Part shown: positions 1-9,443 of the stretch, piece after piece
Position numbering within the stretch: the stretch's first letter is position 1
How the letters are laid out: each line of letters begins with the position of its first letter
Assembly: GCF_900185595.1 (NCBI RefSeq)
Contig: NZ_FYBH01000079.1
Span: 1 to 43,478, forward strand
Source of the DNA: Calothrix rhizosoleniae SC01
GTDB lineage: Bacteria; Cyanobacteriota; Cyanobacteriia; Cyanobacteriales; Nostocaceae
Length of the DNA stretch: 43,478 nucleotides
Direction: 5' to 3'
Program-made: the position numbers and the translations under genes
Notes under the pieces: generated by a model
What the model was told of the DNA's origin: nothing
What the model saw: the letters and a program-made list of their open reading frames with translations, nothing else
Database searches by the model: none

Positions 1-4
1 CTTT

Positions 5-20
5 AGCCTGCGGGCTTTTT
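5..20 (+). terminator. Possible terminator of an upstream gene
   Basis: AGCC (5-8) can pair with GGCT (13-16) around a short loop, followed directly by a T run. This looks like the end of a rho-independent terminator for a gene left of the window. The stem is only 4-5 bp as seen and may be cut by the window edge. Confidence 0.35.
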
Positions 21-24
21 CTGC

Positions 25-76
25 TCCCGACTTCTACCCTAAGTCAAGCTGCTCATGCATCTACAAGAAGTCGGGA
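25..76. repeat. Perfect 11-bp inverted repeat with 30-bp loop
   Basis: TCCCGACTTCT (25-35) is the exact reverse complement of AGAAGTCGGGA (66-76). It is followed at 82-93 by a second small hairpin, CAAAT-tt-ATTTG, of the same type as at 15542-15560. No coding frame covers it. It probably belongs to the dispersed hairpin repeats of this genome; function unknown. Confidence 0.6.
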
Positions 77-198
77 AGCTACAAATTTATTTGTGGTATT
101 TTAAATGACAATGTATCAAATCATCTCGTTTTTGCGCTGATTCGCCATGCTGTTTGCGGAAAGTAAAATTTGCAACCCCCTAAGGAGACGCTGACTGC

Positions 199-2385
199 AT
201 GAAAGCCAGGGAATTACTCAGAAGATATGCAGAAGGAGAAAGGGATTTTTGTCGTGCCAATCTCCGGGGACAGTCTTTTAAAGGGGAAAACCTATCAGGG
301 GCAGATTTTCGGGAAGCAGATATCCGCAGTGCAGATTTTAGCAATGCTAATTTAACTGGGGCAAACTTTAGGGGTGCGAAAGGTGGATTGCAAAAACGGT
401 GGGCGATTTCTCTGGTTGGTGTTTCTTTTTTGCTGTCAGCAGTCTCTGGATATTGCTCGTCGATTGTTGGTTTTGTTGTTGTATCTATATTTAATTCTTC
501 CAGCTTAGACAATCAGATTACAAGCTGGGTTGGATTAATAGTGGTGATTATCTTCTGTGTAGTCACTATTCGCCAAGGAATAGCAACAGCTTTTGGAGCC
601 CTCGCTGTCGCCGTCGCCGGAGCCCTCGTCCTTGCCTTCACCGGAGCCGGAATCCTCGCCCTCACCGGAGCCGTCACCGGAGCTGGTGCTCTCGCCTTCG
701 CTCTCACCCTCGCCTTCACCCTCGCCGTCGCTGGAGCCGTCGCTGGAACCCTCGCCCTTGCCTTCGCCGTCGCTGGAACCCTCGCCCTTGCCTTCGTCCT
801 CGCCATCGCCGTCGCCGTCGCCGGAGCCATCGCCGTCGCTGTCGCCTTCGCCGTCGCCGAAGCCTTCACTCTATTTATTACTTACATTGCTTGGCGAGCT
901 ATTAAAGGAGACGAAAAACAAGCTTTAATTCGCAATATAGCTGTGGCTTTTGCAGCTACTGGTGGTACGAATTTTCGCGGTGCTAATTTAACGGATACTG
1001 ATTTTACCGGAGCCACCCTGAAAAATACTGATTTAAGAAATGCAACCCTTACCCGTACCTGTTGGCAAAATACGAAAAAACTTGACCTCATTCGTCCGGG
1101 AAAAACTTACCTAAAAGACACCCAAGTGCGGCAATTATTGCTCACAAGACAGGGACAAGACAAGAATTTTGATAACCTGAAACTACGGGGAATCAACTTA
1201 CAGGGAGCGAACTTAGCAGATGCAAGTTTTATCGCCGCAGATTTAAGTGAAGCTAACTTACAAGACGCTGATTTATCCAGAGCCAAACTCAAACAAACTC
1301 AACTGGATGAAACTAACTTTACTGGTGCAACTCTCACGGGTTCCTACATCGAAGATTGGGGAATTACTAGCCAAACCAACTTTACTGGGGTAAGGTGCGA
1401 GTATGTGTACATGCGAGTTCCCACCAAAAACAACCCTGATCCCCTCCGCAAGCCAGATAACAATGCAGAAGTGTTCACTGATGGGGAATTTGGTGATTTT
1501 ATTAAACCAATTGTGGATACCCTGGACTTATACCATAATCAAGGAGTTGACCCCAGAGCCATAGCAATTTCCTTCAAAGAGTTAGCAGAAAATAACCCCG
1601 ATGCGGAATTAGAAATTGTAGCGATAGAGAAACGGGGAGGGGATAAATTTTTACTACGGGCGAAAACCTCTACTGAGGCTAATAAATCAGAATTAAGTAC
1701 AGAATATTTTGAAACTTATAATTATGTAAAAGCTTTAGCACAGCCAGAAATCCAAGCCTTAATTGCCGATAATTCTCAGCAAATTCGCAAATTAGAGAAT
1801 GTAGTCACGACGGTATTAAAAAATGATCAGCGACGGGGAATTTTGCTGCTCTCGGCTAATCCCGTAAATACGACAAAACTACGTTTAGATGAAGAAATAC
1901 GGGAGATTAAAGAGGGTTTAAAACGTGCCAAACAACGGGAACAGTTTGTCATAGACACAGCAGAAGCAGTACGTTATCGAGACATTCACAGAGCTATTTT
2001 AGACCACGAACCGCAGATTCTTCATTTTTCTGGACATGGTTCGGGGGAGGATGGTTTAGCCTTTGAAGATGAAGCTGGTAACATCAAATTAATTGATGCG
2101 GAAGCACTAGGGGAATTGTTTGAGTTGTTTTCTGATCAAATAGAATGTGTAGTATTGAATGCTTGTTATTCGCAAGTCCAAGCCACAGCCATAGCCCAAC
2201 ATATCAACTATGTTATTGGTATGAATCAGGCAATTCCGGATAAAGCAGGGATAGAATTTGCCATTGGTTTTTATGATGCTTTGGGAGCGGGTAGAACTGT
2301 GGATTTTGCCTATAAATTGGGCTGTAATCTGATCAAAAGGGCTGGCGTTCCCGGTGCGCTCATTCCTCAGTTATTGACAAAATAA
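199..2385 (+). CDS. Pentapeptide-repeat membrane protein with C-terminal CHAT (caspase-like) domain
   Basis: 728 aa. The ATG is preceded by AAGGAG (182-187), which supports this start. Residues ~20-62 form a pentapeptide-repeat block (A-D/N-L/F pattern), ~70-130 hold hydrophobic segments, and ~130-240 are an almost pure Ala/Val/Leu/Gly/Phe stretch that could span the membrane several times. Further pentapeptide blocks follow at ~254-290 and ~325-400, then a linker region. A CHAT domain occupies ~545-728, with the His of HFSGHG and the Cys of VVLNACYS forming the expected caspase-type dyad. CHAT proteases act in bacterial signalling and defence (family knowledge); the substrate here is unknown. 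The membrane segment interrupts the pentapeptide stack, which is unusual. The gene appears monocistronic: the next gene is on the opposite strand. Confidence 0.85.
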   Translation: MKARELLRRYAEGERDFCRANLRGQSFKGENLSGADFREADIRSADFSNANLTGANFRGAKGGLQKRWAISLVGVSFLLSAVSGYCSSIVGFVVVSIFNSSSLDNQITSWVGLIVVIIFCVVTIRQGIATAFGALAVAVAGALVLAFTGAGILALTGAVTGAGALAFALTLAFTLAVAGAVAGTLALAFAVAGTLALAFVLAIAVAVAGAIAVAVAFAVAEAFTLFITYIAWRAIKGDEKQALIRNIAVAFAATGGTNFRGANLTDTDFTGATLKNTDLRNATLTRTCWQNTKKLDLIRPGKTYLKDTQVRQLLLTRQGQDKNFDNLKLRGINLQGANLADASFIAADLSEANLQDADLSRAKLKQTQLDETNFTGATLTGSYIEDWGITSQTNFTGVRCEYVYMRVPTKNNPDPLRKPDNNAEVFTDGEFGDFIKPIVDTLDLYHNQGVDPRAIAISFKELAENNPDAELEIVAIEKRGGDKFLLRAKTSTEANKSELSTEYFETYNYVKALAQPEIQALIADNSQQIRKLENVVTTVLKNDQRRGILLLSANPVNTTKLRLDEEIREIKEGLKRAKQREQFVIDTAEAVRYRDIHRAILDHEPQILHFSGHGSGEDGLAFEDEAGNIKLIDAEALGELFELFSDQIECVVLNACYSQVQATAIAQHINYVIGMNQAIPDKAGIEFAIGFYDALGAGRTVDFAYKLGCNLIKRAGVPGALIPQLLTK
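596..872 (+). repeat. GC-rich hexanucleotide-like repeat inside the CHAT gene
   Basis: The stretch is built mostly from GCCGTC, GCCCTC, GCCTTC and GGAGCC units, is strongly GC-rich in an AT-rich neighbourhood, and encodes the Ala-rich hydrophobic region. Because stop codons are excluded, long alternative frames are open on both strands (593-928 plus, 513-869 minus). Those are compositional artefacts, not genes. Confidence 0.8.
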
Positions 2386-2408
2386 TTTGTAATTCATAAT
2401 TATTGGTT

Positions 2409-2543
2409 ATACCAATTCAAATAATATTTGCCACACATAAATTATTCATAAGGGCACGGCACCTGTAAGATACTTTTATATATTGAAAGATTATGGATGC
2501 CGTGCCCCTACCCATCTGTCCCATCCTTTTTTCAAAATTGTAT
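2409..2543 (+). mobile_element. 135-bp dispersed repeat A, copy 1
   Basis: Begins ATACCAATTCAAATAAT and ends TTTTTTCAAAATTGTAT, so the ends are imperfect inverted repeats (ATAC-AATT). Inside, GGGCACGGCA (2452-2461) and TGCCGTGCCC (2498-2507) are a perfect 10-bp inverted repeat around a 36-bp core. Copies are at 11156-11288 and 25135-25269, with arms in the opposite orientation. No coding capacity; MITE-like. Confidence 0.8.
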
Positions 2544-2577
2544 TACTTATTACTTATTATTTATTACTTATTACTCA
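2544..2577. repeat. Heptameric tandem repeat (TTATTAC type)
   Basis: Tandem copies of a 7-bp unit ACTTATT/TTATTAC run from the end of repeat A into the stop codon of the minus-strand YqgF-like gene (stop at 2571-2573). Similar arrays are at about 11448-11475 and 36539-36560. Confidence 0.75.
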
Positions 2578-3029
2578 GTAAGGCGATTTAAATATCTTTC
2601 AATTAATAAAATCGCCACAATATCATCTACAGGTCGGGGGGGATTACGCATACCCTTTGGTAATAACTTAAACAGCCCTTTGGGTGGATACATTTGCCAA
2701 TAGCGATCGCGTGCTTCTAAGCTAGAATAACGCTCATCCACCATAATAATATTTAAAGGTTCAAGTAACTTTTCTTGTAACTGTTTTTGCCATTTTTTAG
2801 CAGTAGTTTGATCTCCCATCACCATTAAAGAAATGGGAAACTTTTTTCTCAGATCATCGATAGTCGCGATCGCATCATCAGCAGGTACAATTTGATGATA
2901 ATAGAGTTGTCGATCCAATCCCATGACAGCGACACCACATTTATCTCGCCCCGGATCGAAACCTAAAATAGTTGGCTGTGTCGGGGAAAATTCAGGGTAA
3001 TAGTTTGTCATTTCTTGCTCATTCCCCAT
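2571..3029 (-). CDS. YqgF/RuvX-like RNase H-fold nuclease
   Basis: 152 aa. The N-terminal motif ILGFDPGRDKCGVAVM carries the first acidic residue of the RNase H-like fold. VDERYSSLEARDRYW is the middle motif and PVDDIVAILLIERYL the final Asp-Asp motif, matching the YqgF/RuvX family (16S rRNA 5'-end maturation or Holliday-junction resolvase-like annotations). The second ATG (3011) is an alternative start giving 146 aa; neither has a clear Shine-Dalgarno, though GGGGA lies 11 nt upstream of the second. It lies 46 bp downstream of the DUF3084 gene on the same strand, so co-transcription is likely. The stop codon sits inside a 7-bp tandem repeat, so the C-terminus may have been shaped by the repeat. 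Confidence 0.8.
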   Translation of the reverse strand: MGNEQEMTNYYPEFSPTQPTILGFDPGRDKCGVAVMGLDRQLYYHQIVPADDAIATIDDLRKKFPISLMVMGDQTTAKKWQKQLQEKLLEPLNIIMVDERYSSLEARDRYWQMYPPKGLFKLLPKGMRNPPRPVDDIVAILLIERYLNRLTE

Positions 3030-3075
3030 TATCCATCACCTACAACCTATTACTTATCACAACTATTGTAATTTC

Positions 3076-4515
3076 TTAAGTACTAAAAATCACTGTTCCA
3101 TTTTGAATCGCAACTAATTTCACTTTCAAAGGTCCTGCGGTATAAGTATCTTGAGCAGCAATTGCCTTAATCTCTATTGCTGACTCTAACTTACCTATTC
3201 GAGCCACAAATTTTAAGAAAGTACTATCTACTTCAATACTTTCCAAGATACCAGCATTGCGAGCGCGAAATTGGGAAGCAGAAATCAATAATTCTAACCG
3301 TTGTCGCAATTGATAGGATGTCATCTGTTGAGGGTCAGCAGTGGTTGTAGCTAATATTTCACCCTGAGAAAATACCAATTCATTTAATGATGCATCAGCA
3401 AAAAATTCAATTTGATTTTCCCCCCTGACGTAATTACCAGCAGAGAAAATCCTCACAATATATTGTCGCCCATCTTGAATCTGTTTGCTTAATTGCCGAA
3501 CTTGATTTTTGGTAATTTGTAGTATTTGTTTATTTCCCGGAGTTTCTCCCGGCTCTGTTAAGCGAATATTCGCATTGCGGTTAGCTTGTTGCAGAAGTTG
3601 AACTACACCTCGACGAGCAGGAGATGCTCCTTGGGCTTTAATTATACCTCCAGCTAGCACCTGACCACGAATTAGAGCCAGTTTACCCAAACGTAAATCC
3701 CGGTAAGACTGATAATATTTTTCTAGCCTTGCGACCTCCCGCTGCAATAAGCTTCTTTGTTTCTCTAACAGTTTTAAGCTAGATTCCTTTTTAGCGATCG
3801 CTTGCTCGCGCTGGGAAATTTCTAAGTTACGCTCTTGAATCAGACCATCTAATTGGGTAATTTTGCGATCACGTTGTTCTATAGCTTCTCGACGTTTTTC
3901 TAATTCAATTTCCCGTTGATTAATAGCCGCTCTAGCTTCATCATAAAGTTTTTGCCGTTCCGCCTTCCGCAATTCAATTTCTTGTATGAGTGACCTTTTT
4001 TCAGCATAAGCACTTTGAATTTCCGCGATCGCTTTTTTGAGTTGAGCCTGGGTTTCTGCTTGCTTTTTGAGTGCTTTATGTAAAAAAGCATTAATTTTTT
4101 GTAATTCCTGCTTTTTTTCGCGTTTGGTCTTTTCTAATTGAGTGACTACCTGTTCTTTCTCTTTTCTTGTGGTGTTGAGATTTGCAGTGGTAGTATTTAA
4201 CTTCTGATTAGTAGTCTCCAACTCTTGAGTCGTAGCTTGTAACTGTTCCCGCTTCTTTCTCAGATCCCTTTGAATATCATCCAGTTCAAAGACACCTTTA
4301 CGCAAACCTTCATCAGCAGCGAATAAAATCCCTAAAGTAGATGCGGAAACCAAAGTACCCGTAAGAATTGTAATCAGTACCGCAGTTTTCTTGGGGCGCA
4401 ACTTAAACAATGACAAACGAGCCTTACCAACCCGCGTGCCAATACGATCGCCAGCAGTGGCGATTGCACCTCCCAAAATTAAAATTGCCACAATCAGGAT
4501 GTACCCGGCGTCCAT
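3076..4515 (-). CDS. DUF3084 membrane-anchored coiled-coil protein
   Basis: 479 aa. Two N-terminal hydrophobic segments (residues ~4-20 and ~44-66) flank a basic stretch. Residues ~80-275 are a long Glu/Lys/Gln/Arg-rich coiled coil, followed by a compact C-terminal domain (~275-479). This matches the DUF3084 family, conserved in cyanobacteria with unknown function. The topology suggests an inner-membrane anchor with a rod-like domain. It is followed on the same strand by the YqgF-like gene and preceded by ntcA, 186 bp upstream, making a minus-strand block. No catalytic motif was recognised. Confidence 0.85.
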   Translation of the reverse strand: MDAGYILIVAILILGGAIATAGDRIGTRVGKARLSLFKLRPKKTAVLITILTGTLVSASTLGILFAADEGLRKGVFELDDIQRDLRKKREQLQATTQELETTNQKLNTTTANLNTTRKEKEQVVTQLEKTKREKKQELQKINAFLHKALKKQAETQAQLKKAIAEIQSAYAEKRSLIQEIELRKAERQKLYDEARAAINQREIELEKRREAIEQRDRKITQLDGLIQERNLEISQREQAIAKKESSLKLLEKQRSLLQREVARLEKYYQSYRDLRLGKLALIRGQVLAGGIIKAQGASPARRGVVQLLQQANRNANIRLTEPGETPGNKQILQITKNQVRQLSKQIQDGRQYIVRIFSAGNYVRGENQIEFFADASLNELVFSQGEILATTTADPQQMTSYQLRQRLELLISASQFRARNAGILESIEVDSTFLKFVARIGKLESAIEIKAIAAQDTYTAGPLKVKLVAIQNGTVIFST

Positions 4516-4701
4516 CTTAGTAATTAACGAAATTCCTCCAGATACAGCCTACTTCTTCTAAAAATTGTGTGTGGGGAATGGAGCCAGATTATAATAGTTT
4601 ACCATGAGTCAACGAGTGAGTTGTTTATCATTCCTGAATCACTCATTGAGATATGCAAACACTAACCGACTCCAATCCACTAGTGGTTACTCAGGTTGTT
4701 A

Positions 4702-5373
4702 CTAAGTAAATTGTCTACTTAAAGTAACAGGTTTGTGTACAGTGATCTTCTTTTTATGTATGGAAATCATCTTTTTCTCACGTAGATCACCTAACAACCT
4801 AGTAACAGTTACCCTTGTAGAGCCAATTGCTTCTGCGATCGCTTGATGAGACAACTTGAGATCAATTGTAATTCCATCTGAACATGGAACCCCAAAATCG
4901 CGACAGAGAATTAGTAAAAAGCTTACTAATCTCGAACCCATATCTCGATGAGCAAGGGTTTCAATCATCATCTCTGTCTGAAGAATCCGCGAAGAAAGAC
5001 CACGCAGCATCAACATGGACAATTCGGGATTTTCTTTGAGTGCTTGCTCTACCTGCTCAATGGGAGCTGAGAGCAATTCCACAGGTGTAAAAGCGACCGC
5101 ATGGTAGAATCTATCCGATTTATTTCCCGTTAGTAGGGATAAAACCCCAAACACGCTATTTTCACGCAATAGCGCCACAGTTATTTCCTCTCCTGCTTCA
5201 TACACCCTGGATAGTTTCACTGCGCCTTTCAAGAGGAAATAAACCCGTTCAGCAGGATCGCCGGGAAAAAAGATCGTCTTATTACGCTCAAAACTCTCCA
5301 CTACTGGAGGAAACGCGCCAGTTGCCATCTGGCGAAAAACATTTGCGAGGGCTTTATCTTGTGTCACGAACAT
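4702..5373 (-). CDS. ntcA: Global nitrogen regulator NtcA (CRP/FNR family)
   Basis: 223 aa from ATG 5373 ([19 protein letters not shown]). This is the family's standard length and start; an in-frame ATG 18 nt upstream (5391) would add six residues and is less likely. The cyclic-nucleotide-like effector domain includes [16 protein letters not shown], and the C-terminal helix-turn-helix is [20 protein letters not shown]. In cyanobacteria NtcA binds 2-oxoglutarate and the site GTA-N8-TAC to activate nitrogen-assimilation and heterocyst genes (family knowledge). AGGGG lies about 7 nt before ATG 5373. I found no perfect GTA-N8-TAC in the upstream 450 bp, so autoregulation cannot be read from the sequence. 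The gene is divergent from fabI. Confidence 0.97.
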   Translation of the reverse strand: MFVTQDKALANVFRQMATGAFPPVVESFERNKTIFFPGDPAERVYFLLKGAVKLSRVYEAGEEITVALLRENSVFGVLSLLTGNKSDRFYHAVAFTPVELLSAPIEQVEQALKENPELSMLMLRGLSSRILQTEMMIETLAHRDMGSRLVSFLLILCRDFGVPCSDGITIDLKLSHQAIAEAIGSTRVTVTRLLGDLREKKMISIHKKKITVHKPVTLSRQFT

Positions 5374-5842
5374 CTCCCTTCCCCTACCCAATGCCGGAAA
5401 AACTAAAACTGATTTCCTCAGAAAATACCCGACAATTCAAAAACACATTGTCAAAGTTTTTATACTTTTCTATAACTTAACCTCACTTCTTTTTTACTAT
5501 TTGTTCATGATGGCATATTATTTTTCATTATTCCATATACTACTTTTTAATAGGTTCTTACACTAGATGTAATTTCTTGCTTTTATTAAGAATAATCTAA
5601 GATGTCTTGAGCAGATATTAAGGAAGTATGCATATTTTTTGCTATTTGACAATTTTTAACATCTGCAATCATCAAACAATCCTAGCTTAAAAATATTTAG
5701 CAGTTAGGAGTTAAGAATTAAAAATTATTATTCACTCCCTCTCTCACTAACTCACTCCCTCAATCCCTCACTCCTTCCCTCCTTCCCTCCTTCCCTCCTC
5801 TTCTAGTATGCTCCTAATTGATTGTTTATCTCAAAAATTCAT
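5374..5842. promoter_or_regulatory. Divergent ntcA/fabI intergenic region
   Basis: About 470 bp between the ntcA start (minus) and the fabI start (plus). It is AT-rich and must hold both promoters. The fabI-proximal part (5733-5803) is a C/T-rich run with CTCCCT units and tandem CCTTCCCT octamers, ending 40 nt before the fabI ATG. No confident -10/-35 pair or NtcA box was assigned. Confidence 0.5.
5733..5803. repeat. CT-rich short tandem repeat upstream of fabI
   Basis: CTCCCTCT/CACTCCCT-like units are followed by three perfect CCTTCCCT octamers. It lies in the presumed leader of fabI, so it would be transcribed if the promoter is upstream of it. Confidence 0.7.
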
Positions 5843-6619
5843 ATGCTGGATTTGACTGGAAAGAATGCCCTAGTAACAGGCATCGCCAATAATCGCTCTA
5901 TTGCCTGGGGTATTGCCCAACAATTGCATAAGGCTGGAGCCAACCTAGGAATTACCTATCTGCCTGATGAAAAGGGCAAAATGCAGAAAAAAGTGGCGGA
6001 TCTTGTGGAGCCACTCAGTCCCAGTTTGTTTTTACCTTGCAATGTTCAGGATGATGGGCAAGTAGAGTCAACCTTTGGAGTGATCGCAGATAAGTGGGGT
6101 AAAATAGATATCCTCATCCATTGTTTAGCTTTTGCTCAAAGAGAAGACTTGACTGGAGCTTTCAGCCAAACTTCCCGTTCTGGTTTCCAAACGGCTTTAG
6201 AGGTCAGTGCTTACTCTCTAGCCCAGTTAGCTGGTGCTGCTAAACCACTAATGGGTTCAGGGGGTAGTATTCTTACTCTTAGCTATTTAGGTAGCGTTAG
6301 GGCAATACCTAATTATAACGTAATGGGGGTTGCCAAAGCAGGATTAGAGGCAAGTGTCCGATACTTAGCAGCAGAACTAGGCCCGGAAAATATTCGCGTC
6401 AATGCCATTTCTGCAGGCCCCATTCGCACCTTAGCTTCTAGTGCAGTAGGTGGGATTCTCGACATGATTCATCATGTGGAAGAGATTGCTCCCTTACGAC
6501 GGACTGTGACTCAGTTAGAAGTGGGTAATGCGGCAACCTTTTTATGCAGTGGCTTAGCTAGCGGCATTACAGGACAAGTTCTGTATGTAGATTCGGGATA
6601 TGAAATCATGGGCATGTAA
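5843..6619 (+). CDS. fabI: Enoyl-[acyl-carrier-protein] reductase (NADH)
   Basis: 258 aa from ATG 5843 (MLDLTGKNALVTGIANNRSI). The frame is open upstream, but this start gives the family's usual length. It catalyses the last step of the fatty-acid elongation cycle (type II FAS), reducing trans-2-enoyl-ACP. It is a short-chain dehydrogenase fold: the nucleotide-binding motif GIANNRSIAWG is at residues 14-24, and the catalytic Tyr/Lys are Y148, Y158 and K165, in the same spacing as E. coli Y146/Y156/K163. The C-terminus (GITGQVLYVDSGYEIMGM) is typical. No strong Shine-Dalgarno is seen. hisB follows 85 bp downstream on the same strand; the two pathways are unrelated, but this neighbourhood is compact. 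Confidence 0.96.
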   Translation: MLDLTGKNALVTGIANNRSIAWGIAQQLHKAGANLGITYLPDEKGKMQKKVADLVEPLSPSLFLPCNVQDDGQVESTFGVIADKWGKIDILIHCLAFAQREDLTGAFSQTSRSGFQTALEVSAYSLAQLAGAAKPLMGSGGSILTLSYLGSVRAIPNYNVMGVAKAGLEASVRYLAAELGPENIRVNAISAGPIRTLASSAVGGILDMIHHVEEIAPLRRTVTQLEVGNAATFLCSGLASGITGQVLYVDSGYEIMGM

Positions 6620-6704
6620 GCTTTTAGTTAGAAGTTGTTAGTTGTATATGTACTGGTTGCAACTAACCACTAACTCACCATTATTGATTATCAACTAACA
6701 TCCT

Positions 6705-7373
6705 ATGCAAATTAGCGATACTTCTGACAAGGACTCCAATCTCCGCCAAATCATCACCACCCAAGATAAGCAAATCAATTTTACCCCTCGCATGGCTTCT
6801 GTGAGCCGTAAAACTGGGGAAACAGATGTGCAAGTGACAGTTAATTTTGATGGTACAGGGGTGTGTAACGCCGCCACAGGCATCCCATTTTTGGATCATA
6901 TGCTACATCAAATAGCTTCCCATGGCTTAATCGATTTAGATATTCGCGCCCAAGGAGACTGGGAAATTGATGATCACCATACCAACGAAGATGTAGGTAT
7001 TACTTTGGGACAAGCTATGGCAAAAGCATTGGCAGATCGGAAGGGTATTGTACGCTTTGGTAATTTTCTCGCTCCTTTAGATGAAGCATTAGTACAAGTA
7101 GCCTTAGATTTTTCTGGACGACCCCATCTAAGCTATGGCTTAAATATTCCGACTCAACGAGTGGGTAATTATGATACTCAACTAGTACGGGAATTCTTTG
7201 TGGCATTGGTAAACCATAGTCAGATGACATTACATATTCGCCAATTGGATGGTATTAATTCTCATCATATTATTGAAGCCACATTCAAAGCTTTTGCTCG
7301 CGCTGCACGAATGGCTGTTGCAATTGACCCCAGACGTGCTGCTACTATTCCCAGCTCTAAAGGTGTCTTGTAA
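6705..7373 (+). CDS. hisB: Imidazoleglycerol-phosphate dehydratase
   Basis: 222 aa. It catalyses the sixth step of histidine biosynthesis, imidazoleglycerol-phosphate to imidazoleacetol-phosphate, with Mn-binding His clusters. The diagnostic motifs are all present: [29 protein letters not shown] and [16 protein letters not shown]. It is monofunctional (no phosphatase domain), as expected for cyanobacteria. The N-terminal ~30 residues before the conserved TGETDVQV are poorly conserved, and a second Met (6792) is an alternative start. The 3' side runs within 15 bp into a purine-rich repeat region. Confidence 0.96.
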   Translation: MQISDTSDKDSNLRQIITTQDKQINFTPRMASVSRKTGETDVQVTVNFDGTGVCNAATGIPFLDHMLHQIASHGLIDLDIRAQGDWEIDDHHTNEDVGITLGQAMAKALADRKGIVRFGNFLAPLDEALVQVALDFSGRPHLSYGLNIPTQRVGNYDTQLVREFFVALVNHSQMTLHIRQLDGINSHHIIEATFKAFARAARMAVAIDPRRAATIPSSKGVL

Positions 7374-7381
7374 AGGAATAA

Positions 7382-7523
7382 GAAGAGGCGGGGGAGCAGG
7401 GAAGAGAGGGAAAGAGGGAAAGAGGGAAAGAGGGGAAGGCAAAAAGCTTGTTACTTCTTTATTCTCCCCACACTCCCCACACCTCCCACACTCCCCACAC
7501 TCCCCACACTCCCCACACTCCCG
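7382..7523. repeat. Repeat D copy 1: GGGAAAG array, AAGCTT core, CCCCACACT array
   Basis: A purine-rich array (GAGGGAAA octamers) is followed by a core GGCAAAAAGCTTGTTACTTC (7438-7457), then TTTATTCTCCCC and a nonameric CCCCACACT array. The same three-part order is at 16985-17100 and 32511-32639. The G-rich and C-rich wings could pair imperfectly. Confidence 0.75.
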
Positions 7524-7536
7524 ATTCCCCACTCCC

Positions 7537-7566
7537 AACTAACAACTAACAACTAACAACTAACAA
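7537..7566. repeat. Heptameric tandem repeat (AACTAAC)
   Basis: Four tandem copies of the 7-bp unit AACTAAC, between repeat D and the ABC transporter gene. Confidence 0.8.
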
Positions 7567-7711
7567 TTTTCAAAATAGTGACAAAATACTGGGCAATCAG
7601 TTATCCTTTTGGACATAATTTACACACCCATACTTGTTCTGACAAAACAACTAAGTGGGTGTAAATTAATGTGTAATATTTGATGCTGTTGCCAATATAA
7701 ATTAATCAAAA

Positions 7712-8674
7712 ATGAAGTCTGTAGTAGACGCACCCGATATTCCATTTAATAGTCAAGAAACGCCAGTGGTGTTGACTACCGAATTACGTAAAGTATATCG
7801 TACGGGCTTTTGGCTGAATGAAAAAATTGTATCTCTGAAAAGCTGTTCCTTAAAAGTTTACCCGGGAGAAACTTTTGGCTTGCTTGGGCCTAACGGTGCT
7901 GGCAAGACTACATTGTTTAAATTGTTACTAGGAATCATTCGTCCGACTGCTGGGAAAGGTATATTATTAGGTCAACCAATCGGCGATCGCAGTGTAAAAC
8001 AACGGATAGGCTATCTACCGGAAAACCCTTACCTATATGATTATCTTACAGGTTGGGAATTTTTACAGCTCGCAGGGGGTATATTCCAGATTCCTTCCAG
8101 CCTCCAGCGCCAACGCATTCCCCAATTATTAGACTTGGTGGGTTTATCGAAAATGGATGCTCGCAAGAAAAAAATGCGTCGCTATTCTAAGGGAATGTTA
8201 CAACGGGTAGGTATGGCCCAGGCATTAATTAATGATCCAGATTTATTATTTCTGGATGAACCTATGTCTGGACTCGATCCGTTAGGACGCTACCAAATGC
8301 GGGAAATTATTCTCACACTCAAAGAACAAGGAAAAACCATTTTTTTCAACAGTCATATTCTCAGTGATGTAGAAAAAATTTGCGATCGCGTTGCCATTTT
8401 AGCTCAAGGGGAATTAATTTGTTGTGGTTCCCTCAATCAACTGCTAGGTATAGCCCATACCTATCATGTAATTGGTGAAGGTGGTGACTGGGAAATTTTG
8501 CAAAAATGGCTACCAAATATAGAATCTAAGTCGGATGGTTCTTGGCAAGGAGAACTACAAGGAGATTACTATGATTTTCTCGCTAGTTTGCGATTAATGG
8601 GTGGACAAATTATAAATATGAAATTATTTCGTCCTTCTCTGGAGGAATTTTTTATCCAAAATTTGCAAAAATAG
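7712..8674 (+). CDS. ABC transporter ATP-binding protein (ABC-2/NatA-like)
   Basis: 320 aa. Walker A is GLLGPNGAGKTTLFK, Walker B is LLFLDEPMSGLDP, and the signature is a degenerate YSKGMLQRVG instead of LSGGQ, as common in ABC-2-type exporters (NatA, gliding or drug-export like). The H-loop is FFNSHIL, and the C-terminal ~90 residues resemble the extension seen after the nucleotide-binding domain in this class. A partner permease is expected, but none lies next to it: the following 769 bp hold no open frame of permease type. The partner must be elsewhere. Substrate unknown. Confidence 0.88.
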   Translation: MKSVVDAPDIPFNSQETPVVLTTELRKVYRTGFWLNEKIVSLKSCSLKVYPGETFGLLGPNGAGKTTLFKLLLGIIRPTAGKGILLGQPIGDRSVKQRIGYLPENPYLYDYLTGWEFLQLAGGIFQIPSSLQRQRIPQLLDLVGLSKMDARKKKMRRYSKGMLQRVGMAQALINDPDLLFLDEPMSGLDPLGRYQMREIILTLKEQGKTIFFNSHILSDVEKICDRVAILAQGELICCGSLNQLLGIAHTYHVIGEGGDWEILQKWLPNIESKSDGSWQGELQGDYYDFLASLRLMGGQIINMKLFRPSLEEFFIQNLQK

Positions 8675-9443
8675 TTGATTCCCATGAGCTACAATCTAAA
8701 ATCATTTGTATGAAAATAGACAATCATATGATAATATTACATAAACCAGGAAATATCATTCCTGACAGAGGCTCTACCATTTAACTATATCTGTCTCAGG
8801 TAACATACTTAACTAACAAAAATATGAAATTTAGGTTACACAAGTAATTTAGAAAGTGAATGAAAGTTTAACCAAGGTAAACCACAGGTGTGTTTAATTG
8901 ACTGTCTAATTTACTTACCTCATTCAGATTAAAAAAATCTATGATTTTACTAATTAATATAGTTGGTGGATAATTCAACTTTGGATGTTGGAGTGACTCC
9001 ATGTCTAAAGCCAGAAGTTTTAAATCATCATTAAGCTAACTTTTTTCTCCAAGGGCAAATCTAAATAAACTATTACTTTGACCGGGTTACCCTGATTAGT
9101 TTATTTTTGAGTTACCTAGAAGGATAATGCCAACCGTAAATCCACATTTACTATTATGTATTTATTGATCATCCATATTCGATATTAAATTGATTATATT
9201 GTATGCTTGACCAACTAAGGAAAGTAAAAATGTTTAGTTTCCCATTGTTCTATGACTCTAACTTTTGTCTCAGACTCATCTAAGCTTTAAATTTACTTTA
9301 CCAAAAATTAAAACTCCATGTATGGTTTTTGGGCGGAAAATTGAGCAAATTCTAGATAAGAAGGTTAGGGAACTTGAATAGTTAAGTATGGTCAAGAATC
9401 AAAAGTTCAGTCACCACTTTATGTATGTTAGTTTCGTTTAAAT
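8675..9443. other. 769-bp gene-free region before the OPX gene
   Basis: AT-rich sequence with no coding frame of note on either strand. I could recognise no permease remnant, RNA gene or long repeat. It probably contains the promoter of the downstream polysaccharide-export gene, but no element could be assigned confidently. Confidence 0.5.

Noticed and set aside
513..869. Long open frame on the minus strand within the CHAT gene, and a plus-strand frame at 593-928 rich in Pro/Ser
   Set aside because: Both arise from the stop-free GC-rich six-base repeat; composition is Lys/Arg/Ala/Thr/Pro or Ser/Pro repeats with no independent RBS or conserved motif.
5374..5842. NtcA autoregulatory site upstream of ntcA
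   Set aside because: No GTA-N8-TAC was found. The closest (GTA-N8-TTA on the minus strand near 5565) lacks the last two consensus bases.
7249..7542. Overlapping frames at the hisB 3' end with SPHSPHSPH repeats
   Set aside because: These are translations of the CCCCACACT tandem repeat in other frames, with no start signal.
7382..7566. CRISPR array
   Set aside because: The repeats are contiguous 7-9 bp units without spacers; no cas genes in the window.
8675..9443. ABC-2 permease remnant after the ATPase gene
   Set aside because: Short frames only, many stops in all frames, and no hydrophobic pattern recognisable.
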